Shown here: positions 7,369 to 19,241 of the stretch, one piece after another | Numbering within the stretch: position 1 is the stretch's first letter | Layout: the number at the start of each line of letters is the position of its first letter | Assembly: GCA_040191315.1 (NCBI GenBank) | Contig: JAWJLM010000020.1 | Coordinates: 1-59,939 of the forward strand | DNA from: Bacillaceae bacterium S4-13-56 | GTDB taxonomy: Bacteria > Bacillota > Bacilli > Bacillales > JAWJLM01 | DNA length: 59,939 bases | Direction: 5' to 3' | Program-made: the position numbers and the translations under genes | The notes under the pieces: generated by a model | What the model was told of the DNA's origin: nothing | Databases searched by the model: none | Seen by the model: only the letters and a program-made list of their open reading frames with translations

Positions 7369-8220
7369 CTTCATAAGGCGGATGAAGCCCAAAACGCCCA
7401 AGAATAGAGCGAGATATATGCTTCATAAGGCAGATGAAGCCCAAAACGCCTAAGAACAGAGTGAGATATATGCTTCATAAAGCGGATGAAGCCCAAAACG
7501 CCCAAAAATAGAAGCAGATATATGCTTCATAAAGCAGATGAAGCCCAAAACGCCTGAGAACAGAGCGATATATATGCTTCATAAAGCGGATGAAGCCCAA
7601 AACGCCTAAGAATAGAGCGAGATATATGCTTCATAAGGCAGATGAAGCCCAAAACGCCTGAGAACAGAGCGAGATATATGCTTCATAAAGCGGATGAAGC
7701 CCAAAACGCCCAAGAATAGAGCGAGATATATGCTTCATAAGGCAGATGAAGCCCAAAACGCCTGAGAACAGAGCGAGATATATGCTTCATAAAGCGGATG
7801 AAGCCCAAAACGCCCAAGAATAGAGCGAGATATATGCTTCATAAGGCAGATGAAGCCCAAAACGCCTGAGAACAGAGCGAGATATATGCTTCATAAAGCG
7901 GATGAAGCCCAAAACGCCCAAGAATAGAGCGAGATATATGCTTCATAAAGCGAATGAAGCCCAAAACGCCTAAGAACAGAGTGAGATATATGCTTCATAA
8001 AGCGGATGAAGCCCAAAACGCCCAAAAATAGAAGCAGATATATGCTTCATAAAGCAGATGAAGCCCAAAACGCCTGAGAACAGAGCGATATATATGCTTC
8101 ATAAAGCGGATGAAGCCCAAAACGCCTGAGAACAGAGCGATATATGTGCTTCATAAGGCAGATGAAGCCCAAAACGCCTGAGAACAGAGCGATATATATG
8201 CTTCATAAGGCAGATGAAGG
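7369..8220. repeat. Tandem array of sixteen 52-bp units plus a partial unit, each with a hairpin
   Basis: Every unit begins CTTCATAA and is exactly 52 bp, so unit starts run 7369, 7421, 7473 and so on to 8201; the last copy is cut after 20 bp. Each contains GCTTCAT and ATGAAGC around a 7-base loop, giving a 7-bp hairpin. The stem is identical in all full copies; differences fall in the loop (AAGGCGG, AAGGCAG, AAAGCGG, AAAGCGA) and in the spacer (CCCAAGAATAG, CCTGAGAACAG, CCCAAAAATAG). Variants alternate in the middle, so part of the array grew in 104-bp steps. A 52-bp unit shifts frame and no long ORF crosses it. It fills the gap between convergent genes. Confidence 0.95.
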
Positions 8221-8258
8221 ATAAATCCTACCAAAGTGGCAGAAGATTTATCCTTCAT
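8214..8258 (-). terminator. Hairpin at the end of cadA, overlapping the last array unit
   Basis: ATGAAGGATAAATC at 8214-8227 pairs perfectly with 8245-8258 (14 bp, 17-base loop). Its left arm is the ATGAAG of the last repeat unit, so the array abuts or grew out of the cadA terminator. Confidence 0.6.
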
Positions 8259-8274
8259 AGGGGACGAATCACAC

Positions 8275-10395
8275 TTATTCATCCTTCACTCTTAACAATC
8301 GTAAGCTATTCAAAGTTACGAGTAAGGTGGCACCCATATCTGCAAATATCGCAATCCATAAGGTCAACCAATTAGGAATAACTAGTAATAAGGCAATGAT
8401 TTTTACGACGATTGAAAAAGTAATATTTTGTTTGATAGTTTGCAATGCTTTCCGGCTTAATTGGATCATAAATGGTAGTTTTTGTAAATCATCTCCCATT
8501 AACGCAATGTCAGCTGTTTCAAGTGCCGTATCTGTACCAGCACCTCCCATTGCGATACCAACCGTTGATGCGGCGAGAGCTGGAGCATCATTAACTCCAT
8601 CACCTACCATGGCAACACTACCATATTGCTTTCTGTATTTTTTAATAAAAGATAGTTTATCCTGAGGGAGAAGATCAGCCTCTACAGACGTAACCCCTGC
8701 CGCTTTCCCAATAGCTTCTCCGGTTAGACGATTATCCCCGGTTAGCATAATTGTTTCCTTAATTCCTAATTCATGGATTCTCTTCAACACTTTTTGACTT
8801 TCTTCGCGCAATTCATCTCTTACGGCAAAAAGTCCCAATATATCAGTTTCTGTACCAAATAACATGACCGTTTTCCCTTCTTTTTGCCAGAAGAGGACTT
8901 GTTTCTGTATATCTTCTGATAGAAGTTCCTGTTCAAATAAAGCGGGATTACCAATTCTATATGAGGTACCATTAAAAGTTCCTTTAATCCCTTTTCCAGT
9001 AAGAGAGGAGAAATTTTCAATGTCTACTTGCTCTTTGACAGACGATAATTCATTGGCTTTTCTTATAAAGGACTTTGCTAAAGGATGCTGCGATTTTTCT
9101 TCTAAGGCATGGATAATAGGCCAATACTGCCTTTCATCTGAACTATTATTAGACAAAAATTTATAATCCGTAACAGAAGGAATTCCTTTGGTTAAAGTAC
9201 CTGTTTTATCAAAGGCAATAGACTGCAGACGTCCAGCTTCTTCTAGATAAATTCCACCTTTGATTAATACCCCGTTTTTCGCTGCGTTTCCAATAGCAGT
9301 CACGATCGATACGGGTGTCGAAACAACAAGGGCACAAGGACAGCCAACAACAAGGACAGCCAGACCTTGATAAATCCAAGTACTCCAATCCCCTCCAAAT
9401 AATGGAGGAACAATGCCTACCAAAAAGGCAATTATAATAATGACTGGTGTATAGTATTTGGCGAAGCGATCCACAAAGGCTTGAGACGGGGCACGTTCTG
9501 CTTGTGCTTCTTCTACCAAATGAATAATTTTTGAAAGAGTCGTATCTTCCACCTTTTTAGTCACTTCTATCTCGAGATAACCTTCTTCGTTTAAAGTTCC
9601 TGCAAATACTTCATCACCAGCCCCTTTAGTAACAGGAATGGATTCACCAGTTATGGCAGCCTGATTTAGGGAGGATTCTCCTAACTGGATAACTCCATCC
9701 ATGGGTAGCTTTTGGCCTGGTTTAACAATCATGATGTCACCAACTAAGATATCTTCAACGGAAATTGAGAATTCTCTGCCGTTTCTTTTCACCACAGCCT
9801 CTTTGGGGGCAATATCCATCAAATCACGAATCGAGGCTCTAGCCTTATCCATGGAATAAGATTCTAGGGCTTCACTGATGGCGAATAAAACAACTACAAC
9901 GGCACCCTCGGCCCATTCTCCAATCAGAGCGGCTCCAATTATGGCAATTGTCATAAGAGTGTTCATATCGAATTCAAACCTAAGCAGGTTTTTAAATCCT
10001 TTTTTAAATAATCGATATCCCCCTATTAAGATAGCAAGTAAAAAGAACCCGTTGGTTAAGGGATACTCCTCGCCTTGGGAAAAATAAAATCCATAACCTA
10101 AAGCAATGAGCAAAAGGGAAAGTATGACAGTTTGGTATCTCTTCCAAAATGGAATTTTTTTTTCTACAGTGGTTTGGTGTTCTCCTTCAGGTCGAAGTTT
10201 CAAATTTTCAAAAGAACCAGCTTCTTCAAGGGCCTTAATGGAAGTTTTTCCGTATACAGTGAGCTTTGCTGCACCAAAATTAACAACTGCATCTTCCACA
10301 CCATCCAGGTGTTGGACGTTCTTTTCGAACTTTTGAGCACAGCTTGCTCAGGTAAAACCTTCCACTCGATAAATCGTTTTAGTTGGTTGGCTCAC
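8275..10395 (-). CDS. cadA: CadA-type Zn/Cd/Pb-exporting P1B ATPase, with in-frame UGA in the metal-binding CxxC motif
   Basis: The protein exports divalent heavy metals across the membrane. From a GTG at 10395 with the ribosome site AGGAGGTGAC, the frame reads [15 protein letters not shown], then TGA (10350-10348), then [11 protein letters not shown] and about 690 further residues. Relatives have Cys at the TGA position (GFTCxxC). Downstream everything is intact: CPCALV metal site, DKTGTLT phosphorylation site, [14 protein letters not shown]. Length with the UGA read through is 706 residues, normal for CadA. If the UGA is a stop, translation could restart at the GTG at 10299 (674 residues), losing the N-terminal metal-binding half-domain. 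The start overlaps cadC by 17 bp. Confidence 0.85.
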
Positions 10396-10762
10396 GGTTT
10401 GTCACCTCCTCAAGGTGAGTGATTGCTAATTGGATCAAATCTCGAACATGTTGATCATCTAAAGAGTAGTATACAAGTTTTCCAACCTTACGATATTTAG
10501 CTATACCCAATTTTCTTAAATGTCGTAAATGGTGAGAAGCTGTGGCAGTGCTCGCGCCAATAATATTGGCTACATCACATACACATAGTTCATCTTCTAT
10601 AGACAAGGCATAGGCAATGCTGAGTCGATTTTCATCTGCTAATGCTTTAAATAAACTAGTCACCGATATTGGCTTTTTAGTTTCCAATTCTTTCTTCACT
10701 CGATCTACAATATCTTCGTGAATACAAGTAACTTCGCAAACATCCTTTGGAGTGGATGGCAT
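10379..10762 (-). CDS. cadC: CadC, ArsR-family metal-responsive repressor
   Basis: A 127-residue winged-helix repressor that leaves DNA on binding Cd, Pb or Zn. CEVTC near residue 9 and ELCVCDVAN near residue 60 give the four Cys of the CadC thiolate site. The recognition helix is STATASHHLRHLRKLG. The C-terminal DDQHVRDLIQLAITHLEE carries the D-x-H...H-x-x-E pattern of the second (zinc) site at the dimer interface. It is first in the operon, with cadA starting inside its 3' end. The ribosome site is AAAGGAGC. Confidence 0.93.
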   Translation of the reverse strand: MPSTPKDVCEVTCIHEDIVDRVKKELETKKPISVTSLFKALADENRLSIAYALSIEDELCVCDVANIIGASTATASHHLRHLRKLGIAKYRKVGKLVYYSLDDQHVRDLIQLAITHLEEVTNREPTN

Positions 10763-10784
10763 AAAGAAAGCTCCTTTCTATCAT

Positions 10785-10834
10785 TCAAATGTTCATTTGA
10801 TTATATTATATTCAAATCACTGTTTGAATGTCAA
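10785..10834 (-). promoter_or_regulatory. cad promoter with two CadC-type operators
   Basis: On the minus strand, TTGACA (10834-10829) and TATAAT (10810-10805) are separated by 18 bp, both perfect consensus. The spacer itself is the inverted repeat TTCAAA-N6-TTTGAA (10811-10828). A second palindrome, TCAAAT-GTTC-ATTTGA, lies at 10785-10800 just downstream of the -10. Both resemble the known CadC operator half-site TCAAAT. Confidence 0.85.
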
Positions 10835-10893
10835 TCTTTTGAGGATTAGAAAAAAAAGGCAAACATTTTTTTGTTGACAAAAAGTGTGATTTA

Positions 10894-10907
10894 TGTAAGC
10901 GCTTTAT
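10894..10907 (+). promoter_or_regulatory. Possible CcpA (cre) site upstream of ilvE
   Basis: TGTAAGCGCTTTAT fits the cre core (TGWAANCGNTNWCA) except for the last two bases. CcpA binds upstream of ilv-leu in B. subtilis, so the location is sensible. Confidence 0.6.
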
Positions 10908-10989
10908 AAAAATTTACATTTCTGTGATAAAATCTGACAAACCTTGGTGCGACAACTGTTGATTCAGCGCTTTTTATCTGACTTGCGTA

Positions 10990-11004
10990 AACTATCAGAA
11001 AATT
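10990..11004 (+). promoter_or_regulatory. CodY box upstream of ilvE
   Basis: AACTATCAGAAAATT matches 13 of 15 positions of the CodY consensus AATTTTCWGAAAATT. It sits just upstream of the -35 element. CodY represses ilv-leu when branched-chain amino acids and GTP are plentiful. Confidence 0.7.
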
Positions 11005-11017
11005 TTAATTTTACCTA

Positions 11018-11046
11018 TTGACCTTGCTTAAAAAACTATGTATTAT
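11018..11046 (+). promoter_or_regulatory. Sigma-A promoter of the ilv-leu superoperon
   Basis: TTGACC (11018-11023), 17-bp spacer, TATTAT (11041-11046). It leaves a leader of about 210 bases before ilvE; I see no T-box consensus in that leader. Confidence 0.75.
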
Positions 11047-11263
11047 TATCCGCAATCAAACATTTAAAAAGTTTAGCAAAAACGCATTGGAAATAAGGAA
11101 GAAACTGAATTGTTGTTCAGAGTTCGTTTGGATGAAAGGCAGTCAAAGGCCTCCATTTAGTCAATAAGATAAATGAGCAAGGTCCATTCTTTAAATCCAA
11201 AACTTCAATGCTTCACAGCGTCAAACTGCTAACTTAATTTTTTATAGAGAGGAGTGGATAAGA

Positions 11264-12172
11264 GTGAGCAGTCAGTGGATCTTTTTAGGCGGCGAATTTG
11301 TAAAAAAGGAAGAGGCTGTCATATCCGTTTATGATCATGGATTTTTATATGGGGATGGGGTGTTCGAAGGTATTCGTGCATACAGCGGTAACATATTCAA
11401 ACTTGATGATCATCTAAAACGGTTATATCAGTCAGCCCAGTCAATTATGCTTCAGATTCCATACACGAAAAAGGAAATGGAAGAGGTTATTGTTGAAACG
11501 ATCCGGAAAAACCAGCTGGAAACAGCATATATTCGAGTGGTTGTTTCAAGGGGTATTGGCAATTTGGGGCTGGATCCATCTAGCTGTGCTAGAGCGCAGG
11601 TTATTGTTATTGCGGAAGCTCTCGCTCTTTTCCCTAAAGAACTATATGAACGCGGCTTAAAGGTTGGCTCTGTTGCCAGTCGGAGAAATCGTCCCGATGT
11701 ATTAAGCCCCCAAGTAAAATCCCTAAACTATCTAAATAATATTCTAGTAAAACTCGAAGCTAACCAAGCGGGAGTGGATGAAGCCTTAATGCTCAACGAT
11801 CAAGGATATGTGACGGAAGGATCGGCTGATAATATTTTCATTGTAAAAAACGGAGCTATCCTCACACCACCTGTCTATCTCGGAGCATTAGAGGGTATAA
11901 CGAGAAACGCGATCATTGATTTAGCAAAAGAGCATGGCTATGAAATGAAAGAAACTCCATTTACAAGACATGATGTGTATATAGCTGATGAGGTTTTCTT
12001 AACAGGAACAGCAGCGGAAGTCATTGCAGTTGTCGAGGTGGATGGAAGAAAAATAGGAGATGGGAAGCCTGGTGACATTACGAATCACCTACTTAAGGAA
12101 TTCAGAAGAATTGTAACAACGGACGGAGTTCAATGTTATTCAACATCAGAGAGACGTGCTGAAGTAAGTTAA
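11264..12172 (+). CDS. ilvE: Branched-chain amino acid aminotransferase
   Basis: A 302-residue fold-type IV PLP enzyme for the last step of Val, Leu and Ile synthesis. Key stretches are [19 protein letters not shown] near residue 22, the PLP-lysine region [16 protein letters not shown] near 150, and [12 protein letters not shown] near 206. The GTG start has GAGAGGAG about ten bases upstream. It heads the operon, 11 bp before ilvD. Length is standard. Confidence 0.95.
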   Translation: MSSQWIFLGGEFVKKEEAVISVYDHGFLYGDGVFEGIRAYSGNIFKLDDHLKRLYQSAQSIMLQIPYTKKEMEEVIVETIRKNQLETAYIRVVVSRGIGNLGLDPSSCARAQVIVIAEALALFPKELYERGLKVGSVASRRNRPDVLSPQVKSLNYLNNILVKLEANQAGVDEALMLNDQGYVTEGSADNIFIVKNGAILTPPVYLGALEGITRNAIIDLAKEHGYEMKETPFTRHDVYIADEVFLTGTAAEVIAVVEVDGRKIGDGKPGDITNHLLKEFRRIVTTDGVQCYSTSERRAEVS

Positions 12173-12183
12173 GGAGGTACACG

Positions 12184-13851
12184 ATGCGAAGCGATATGAT
12201 CAAAAAAGGGATGGATCGAGCCCCCCATCGAAGTCTATTACATGCAACAGGGGTCAAAACGAGTGACCTAGAAAAGCCTTTCATTGGTGTTTGTAATTCC
12301 TATATAGATATTATTCCAGGTCACAAGCATTTGAACAAATTCGCGGAGGTCGTAAAAGATGCCATACGTGAAGCAGGAGGAATCCCCTTTGAATTTAATA
12401 CCATAGGCGTAGATGACGGGATTGCGATGGGGCATATTGGAATGCGCTATTCCCTTCCAAGTAGAGAAATTATTGCAGATAGTGCAGAAACAGTTATAAA
12501 CGCTCATTGGTTTGACGGAGTTTTTTATATCCCTAACTGTGACAAAATCACACCTGGGATGTTGATGGCAGCGATGAGAACCAATGTTCCCGCGGTTTTC
12601 GTTTCAGGAGGACCGATGGAAGGTGGAGTTTCTCCAACAGGAGACCACTTATCTCTCGTTTCCATGTTTGAAGGAGTAGGGGCAGTAAATTCAGGAAAAA
12701 TGACAGAAGCTGAACTGACACAGTTAGAAACTCTTGCTTGCCCAACTTGTGGATCCTGCTCAGGAATGTTTACCGCAAACTCTATGAATTCTCTCATGGA
12801 GATGCTTGGAGTAACGGTCCCTGGAAATGGTACTATTTTAGCTACATCTGATGAGAGACACGAATTAATTTACCAAGCAGCCCATCATTTAATGGATTTA
12901 ATTAAAAAAGATATTAAACCGAGAGATATTGTAACCAAGGAAACAATTGATGATGCATTTGCTTTAGACATGGCAATGGGAGGTTCAACCAATACCGTAC
13001 TCCATACTCTTGCTATTGCTCATGAAGCCGGAATTGAATACGACTTAAGTCGTGTAAATGAAATTGCTGAGAAGACTCCTTATCTAGCAAAGATTAGCCC
13101 AGCTTCTGATTACACCATGCATGACGTTCATCTAGCTGGAGGAGTCAGTGCCATAATTAATCAATTATGCAGAATCGATGGATTGCTTCAAAAGGATCGG
13201 ATTACTGTCACAGGCAGATCGCTCTACGAAAATGTGCAGCATGCCAAGATTTTAAATGAAAATGTGATTCGTCCAATAGAAAACCCGTATAGCCAAGTTG
13301 GTGGATTATCTATACTACATGGAAATATAGCTCCGGATGGTGGAGTAATTAAGGTAGGAGCCGTAGATCCATCCATTAAGAAGTTCTTGGGAGAAGCGAT
13401 CGTTTTTGAATCACAGGATGAAGCTCAAAAAGGAATTGATGATGGAACTGTAGAAGCCGGGCATGTAGTGGTCATTCGTTATGAAGGACCAAAAGGTGGC
13501 CCAGGAATGCCAGAGATGTTGGCGCCGACAGCTTCCATCTCAGGTAGAGGTCTTGGAAAGGAAGTAGCGCTTATAACAGATGGTCGTTTCTCAGGTGCTA
13601 CTAGAGGAATATCGGTGGGGCATATCTCACCAGAGGCCGCGGAAGGCGGACCAATTGCATTTGTAGAAAATGGGGATCCGATTTTAATAGACCTAGACAC
13701 CCGATCCATTGAACTCCTTGTGGACGATGAGGTGTTAGAAAAGCGCAAGCAAAATTGGGTAAAACCAGAAGCAAAGATTAAATCAGGATATTTAGCGAAA
13801 TATGCTAAACTTGTAACTTCTGCCAATACTGGTGGAGTTATGAAAATATAA
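12184..13851 (+). CDS. ilvD: Dihydroxy-acid dehydratase
   Basis: A 555-residue iron-sulfur dehydratase making the 2-keto acids of Val and Ile. Visible signatures are [19 protein letters not shown] and [17 protein letters not shown], whose Cys residues bind the cluster; GGPGMPEML and [10 protein letters not shown] mark the C-terminal domain. The ATG is preceded by AAGGAGGTACACG. Instead of ilvB following directly, a T-box leader intervenes. Confidence 0.97.
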   Translation: MRSDMIKKGMDRAPHRSLLHATGVKTSDLEKPFIGVCNSYIDIIPGHKHLNKFAEVVKDAIREAGGIPFEFNTIGVDDGIAMGHIGMRYSLPSREIIADSAETVINAHWFDGVFYIPNCDKITPGMLMAAMRTNVPAVFVSGGPMEGGVSPTGDHLSLVSMFEGVGAVNSGKMTEAELTQLETLACPTCGSCSGMFTANSMNSLMEMLGVTVPGNGTILATSDERHELIYQAAHHLMDLIKKDIKPRDIVTKETIDDAFALDMAMGGSTNTVLHTLAIAHEAGIEYDLSRVNEIAEKTPYLAKISPASDYTMHDVHLAGGVSAIINQLCRIDGLLQKDRITVTGRSLYENVQHAKILNENVIRPIENPYSQVGGLSILHGNIAPDGGVIKVGAVDPSIKKFLGEAIVFESQDEAQKGIDDGTVEAGHVVVIRYEGPKGGPGMPEMLAPTASISGRGLGKEVALITDGRFSGATRGISVGHISPEAAEGGPIAFVENGDPILIDLDTRSIELLVDDEVLEKRKQNWVKPEAKIKSGYLAKYAKLVTSANTGGVMKI

Positions 13852-13880
13852 AACTAACAATTCGATAATGTAAAATCGTA

Positions 13881-14192
13881 GACGGGAATAAAGGAATAAG
13901 ATTCATGTATTCACAGAGAGCCGGGGTTGCTGGAAGCCCGGAAATACACCTTATTCTGACATCGTCCCTGAGTATTAAACTGAAAGGATTATCCAAGTAG
14001 GTTTAATCGGGTGTTTGCGCAACACCTGTTATCAAAGGAAAGCTTCTGATAAACAAAAGAAGCTTCACGAGGCAGTATTCTAAAGAATGCTGTGAATTCG
14101 GGTGGTACCGTGAAAAGCAAAGGTCTTTTCTCCCCGTTATTCTGCATGATGCATGCAGTTTATTTGGGAAGAAAAAGGCCTTTTTATTTTTT
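13881..14192 (+). promoter_or_regulatory. T-box riboswitch, probably responding to tRNA-Ile
   Basis: The T-box core CGGGTGGTACCGTG is at 14099-14112. A stem I 5' strand near 13887-13900 (GGAATAAG) pairs with CTTATTCT at 13949-13956, and the 3' side of the specifier loop reads GACATCG, giving a likely specifier ATC (Ile) at 13961-13963. TGGT in the T-box would pair with an acceptor end whose discriminator is A, consistent with tRNA-Ile. The terminator pairs AAAGGTCTTTTCTCCCC (about 14119-14136) with GGGAAGAAAAAGGCCTTT, then T-runs to 14192. Uncharged tRNA would favour read-through into ilvB. Confidence 0.9.
14119..14192 (+). terminator. T-box regulated terminator
   Basis: A long stem with a nested CTGCAT/ATGCAG hairpin at its tip, followed by TTTTTATTTTTTT. 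It competes with the antiterminator that contains the T-box sequence. Confidence 0.85.
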
Positions 14193-14203
14193 TAGATAGG
14201 AAA

Positions 14204-14322
14204 GTATAAAATTTTCCTATCTGTCTATAAGGCATTCATCATATAGGCTTGCACTCCATAGTATAAGGGCTTCTAAGAAAGCAAAATACGTATTCATGAA
14301 TCCCTTTAACGAATGCTAAGTT
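14204..14322 (+). repeat. Internally shortened copy of a dispersed intergenic repeat
   Basis: It shares AAAGTATAAAATTT at its left and CTTGCACTCCA-AGTATAAGGGCTTCTAAGA at its right with 27928-28205, while the middle is missing. It lies between the T-box terminator and ilvB. Confidence 0.6.
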
Positions 14323-14389
14323 TTCTAGCCTGATGAATCAAATGGAAGTTTAAAAAGTATTTATACATTTTGTTAGGAGGGATTACAAA

Positions 14390-16111
14390 GTGAAGGTAGA
14401 AGCTAAATCAGCACCTAAAATTGAAGCGAAGGCAAAAACAGGAGCAGACCTTCTTGTGGAAGCATTAGTTCGGGAGGGGGTTGATACTTTATTTGGGTAT
14501 CCGGGAGGTTCTGTGTTGCCTATTTATGATGCCATCTATCGTTCAAATGCGAATTTTAAACATATTCTTCCCCGTCATGAGCAAGGGGCAATTCATGCCG
14601 CAGAAGGATATGCTCGAATTTTAGGTAGGCCTGGTGTAGTCATAGCTACTTCTGGTCCAGGAGCTACTAACTTAATTACAGGTATTGCGGATGCCATGAT
14701 GGATTCGATTCCACTTGTCGTGTTTACAGGTCAGGTGGCGAGGGGAGTCATCGGTACAGATGCTTTTCAGGAATCCGATGTCATGGGTCTTACCACTCCT
14801 ATTACCAAACAGAATTATCAAGTTCAGGATATTAAAGATTTGCCACGCATCGTAAAGGAAGCTTTCCATATAGCTTCTACCGGTCGCCCAGGTCCTGTAG
14901 TAGTTGATATACCAAAGGATATTTCAGCCAATGCATGCGGAGAACATTATGACACTAGCTTTCATTTGCCGGGATATCAGCCAACCATCAATCCAAATCC
15001 ATTGCAAATTAAAAAACTTGCAGAGACATTAAAGAGGGCAAAGAAGCCAGTCATATTAGCAGGGGCAGGAGTTGTCATTAGTAAAGCATCTAATGAATTA
15101 AGAGAATTTGCTGAACATCATTCCCTGCCTGTTGTTAATACACTTTTGGGTTTGGGAAGTTTTCCTGGAACAGATCCTCTCTTCCTTGGAATGGGTGGAA
15201 TGCATGGAACATACGCTGCAAACCGTGCGCTATATGAATGTGATTTGCTCATAAATGTAGGTGCTCGATTTGATGACAGATTGACAGGGAATTTGACTCA
15301 CTTTGCTCCGAAAGCAACTGTGGCGCATATTGACATTGACCCTGCGGAAATCGGAAAAAATGTTCCTACTCAAATTCCGATTGTATCTGACGCAAAAGCA
15401 GCATTAGTAGAGCTCATCAAGCAAGCAGAGGAATCACCTGCCCATGGGGATTGGTTAAAGGCATTGGACAATTACAAAGCAGAGTATCCGCTTTGGTATA
15501 ACAACCCTAAATCAGACATGATTCCGCAATGGTTGATCCAAGAGGTTTATAGAAAAACAGAAGGGAATGCAATAGTAGCAACTGACGTTGGTCAGCATCA
15601 AATGTGGGCAGCTCAGTATTATACCTTTTCTAAACCAAGTCGGTGGATCACTTCCGGAGGTTTAGGAACCATGGGTTATGGGTTACCAGCAGCTATTGGC
15701 GCTCAAATTGCTGCACCTGAAGATACAGTGGTGGCCATTGTTGGAGATGGCGGATTCCAAATGACCCTTCAAGAGTTATCTATGATGCAAGAAAGGAATC
15801 TACCAGTTAAGGTCATCATCGTGAATAATGGAGCACTTGGTATGGTAAGACAGTGGCAGGAAAAGTTCTATGAAGAACGATACTCAGAATCACTCCTTCC
15901 TGTTCAACCGGATTTTGTAAAATTAGTCGAAAGCTATCAAATTAGAGGGATAAGAATTGAAACGCAAGAGGATTTTAAAAATAGCTTAGCGGATATATTT
16001 GATTATGACGGGCCAGTTGTTGTGGATGCACGAGTTCTTCAACAAGAGTGTGTATTTCCAATGATTGCTCCAGGAAAAGGATTACACGAAATGATAGGGG
16101 TAAAACCATGA
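14390..16111 (+). CDS. ilvB: Acetolactate synthase large subunit
   Basis: A 573-residue ThDP enzyme making acetolactate or acetohydroxybutyrate. Signatures are [14 protein letters not shown] with the catalytic Glu in [17 protein letters not shown], and the ThDP/Mg motif [13 protein letters not shown]...NN. The GTG start follows TTAGGAGGGATTACAAA. About 20 Lys/Ala-rich residues precede the conserved core. It is the first gene after the T-box and its TGA overlaps the ilvN ATG. Confidence 0.97.
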   Translation: MKVEAKSAPKIEAKAKTGADLLVEALVREGVDTLFGYPGGSVLPIYDAIYRSNANFKHILPRHEQGAIHAAEGYARILGRPGVVIATSGPGATNLITGIADAMMDSIPLVVFTGQVARGVIGTDAFQESDVMGLTTPITKQNYQVQDIKDLPRIVKEAFHIASTGRPGPVVVDIPKDISANACGEHYDTSFHLPGYQPTINPNPLQIKKLAETLKRAKKPVILAGAGVVISKASNELREFAEHHSLPVVNTLLGLGSFPGTDPLFLGMGGMHGTYAANRALYECDLLINVGARFDDRLTGNLTHFAPKATVAHIDIDPAEIGKNVPTQIPIVSDAKAALVELIKQAEESPAHGDWLKALDNYKAEYPLWYNNPKSDMIPQWLIQEVYRKTEGNAIVATDVGQHQMWAAQYYTFSKPSRWITSGGLGTMGYGLPAAIGAQIAAPEDTVVAIVGDGGFQMTLQELSMMQERNLPVKVIIVNNGALGMVRQWQEKFYEERYSESLLPVQPDFVKLVESYQIRGIRIETQEDFKNSLADIFDYDGPVVVDARVLQQECVFPMIAPGKGLHEMIGVKP

Positions 16112-16629
16112 AACGAATTATAACAGCAACTGTTCAAAATCGTAGCGGTGTTCTTAATCGAGTTACAGGTTTATTACAAAAGCGTCAATTTAATATTGAA
16201 AGCATCTCAGTTGGGCGGACAGAAAGTGAGGGTATTTCGAAAATGACCCTCGTTGTCGATGTGGAGGATAGCCAAAAGTTAGAGCAACTAACTAAACAAC
16301 TGAATAAACAAATTGATGTTTTAAAAGTATCTGATATTACGGATAAAGCCATCGTGGCACGTGAGCTAGCTCTTATCAAGGTGGGGAGTAGTGGCCAGTT
16401 AAGAAGTGAACTTCAAGGGATCATTGATCCTTTCCGTGCATCCATTATTGATGTAAGTAAAGATAGCATGTCCATTCAAGTGACGGGGAAACCTGAAAAA
16501 ATCGAAGCTCTTATTGAGCTACTTCGTCCATATGGAATTAAAGAGATTGCTAGAACAGGGGTTACAGCCTTCTTAAGAGGTCACCAACCCCAAGTAACTG
16601 AATTACCATCCTATTCATTATTAAATTAA
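16108..16629 (+). CDS. ilvN: Acetolactate synthase small (regulatory) subunit
   Basis: A 173-residue ACT-domain subunit that activates IlvB and confers valine feedback inhibition. ACT motif: [21 protein letters not shown] then [11 protein letters not shown]. The ATG at 16108 overlaps the ilvB stop by 4 bp; an upstream in-frame start (16048) would add 20 unconserved residues inside ilvB and is rejected. Confidence 0.96.
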   Translation: MKRIITATVQNRSGVLNRVTGLLQKRQFNIESISVGRTESEGISKMTLVVDVEDSQKLEQLTKQLNKQIDVLKVSDITDKAIVARELALIKVGSSGQLRSELQGIIDPFRASIIDVSKDSMSIQVTGKPEKIEALIELLRPYGIKEIARTGVTAFLRGHQPQVTELPSYSLLN

Positions 16630-16655
16630 AAAAACTTACGGAGAGGAAGATTTAA

Positions 16656-19218
<2,563 letters not shown>

Positions 19219-19241
19219 ATTTAAAAAGGAGGAAAAATGCC

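Noticed and set aside
7369-8220. CRISPR array
   Set aside because: Spacers are nearly identical, the whole 52-bp unit repeats, and no cas gene is present.
10105-10422. Overlapping plus-strand frames opposite the start of cadA and cadC
   Set aside because: They are antisense shadows of the strongly conserved cadCA reading frames.
11047-11263. T-box in the ilvE leader
   Set aside because: No GGTGGNACCGCG-like core or terminator pair is present; the only T-box is before ilvB.
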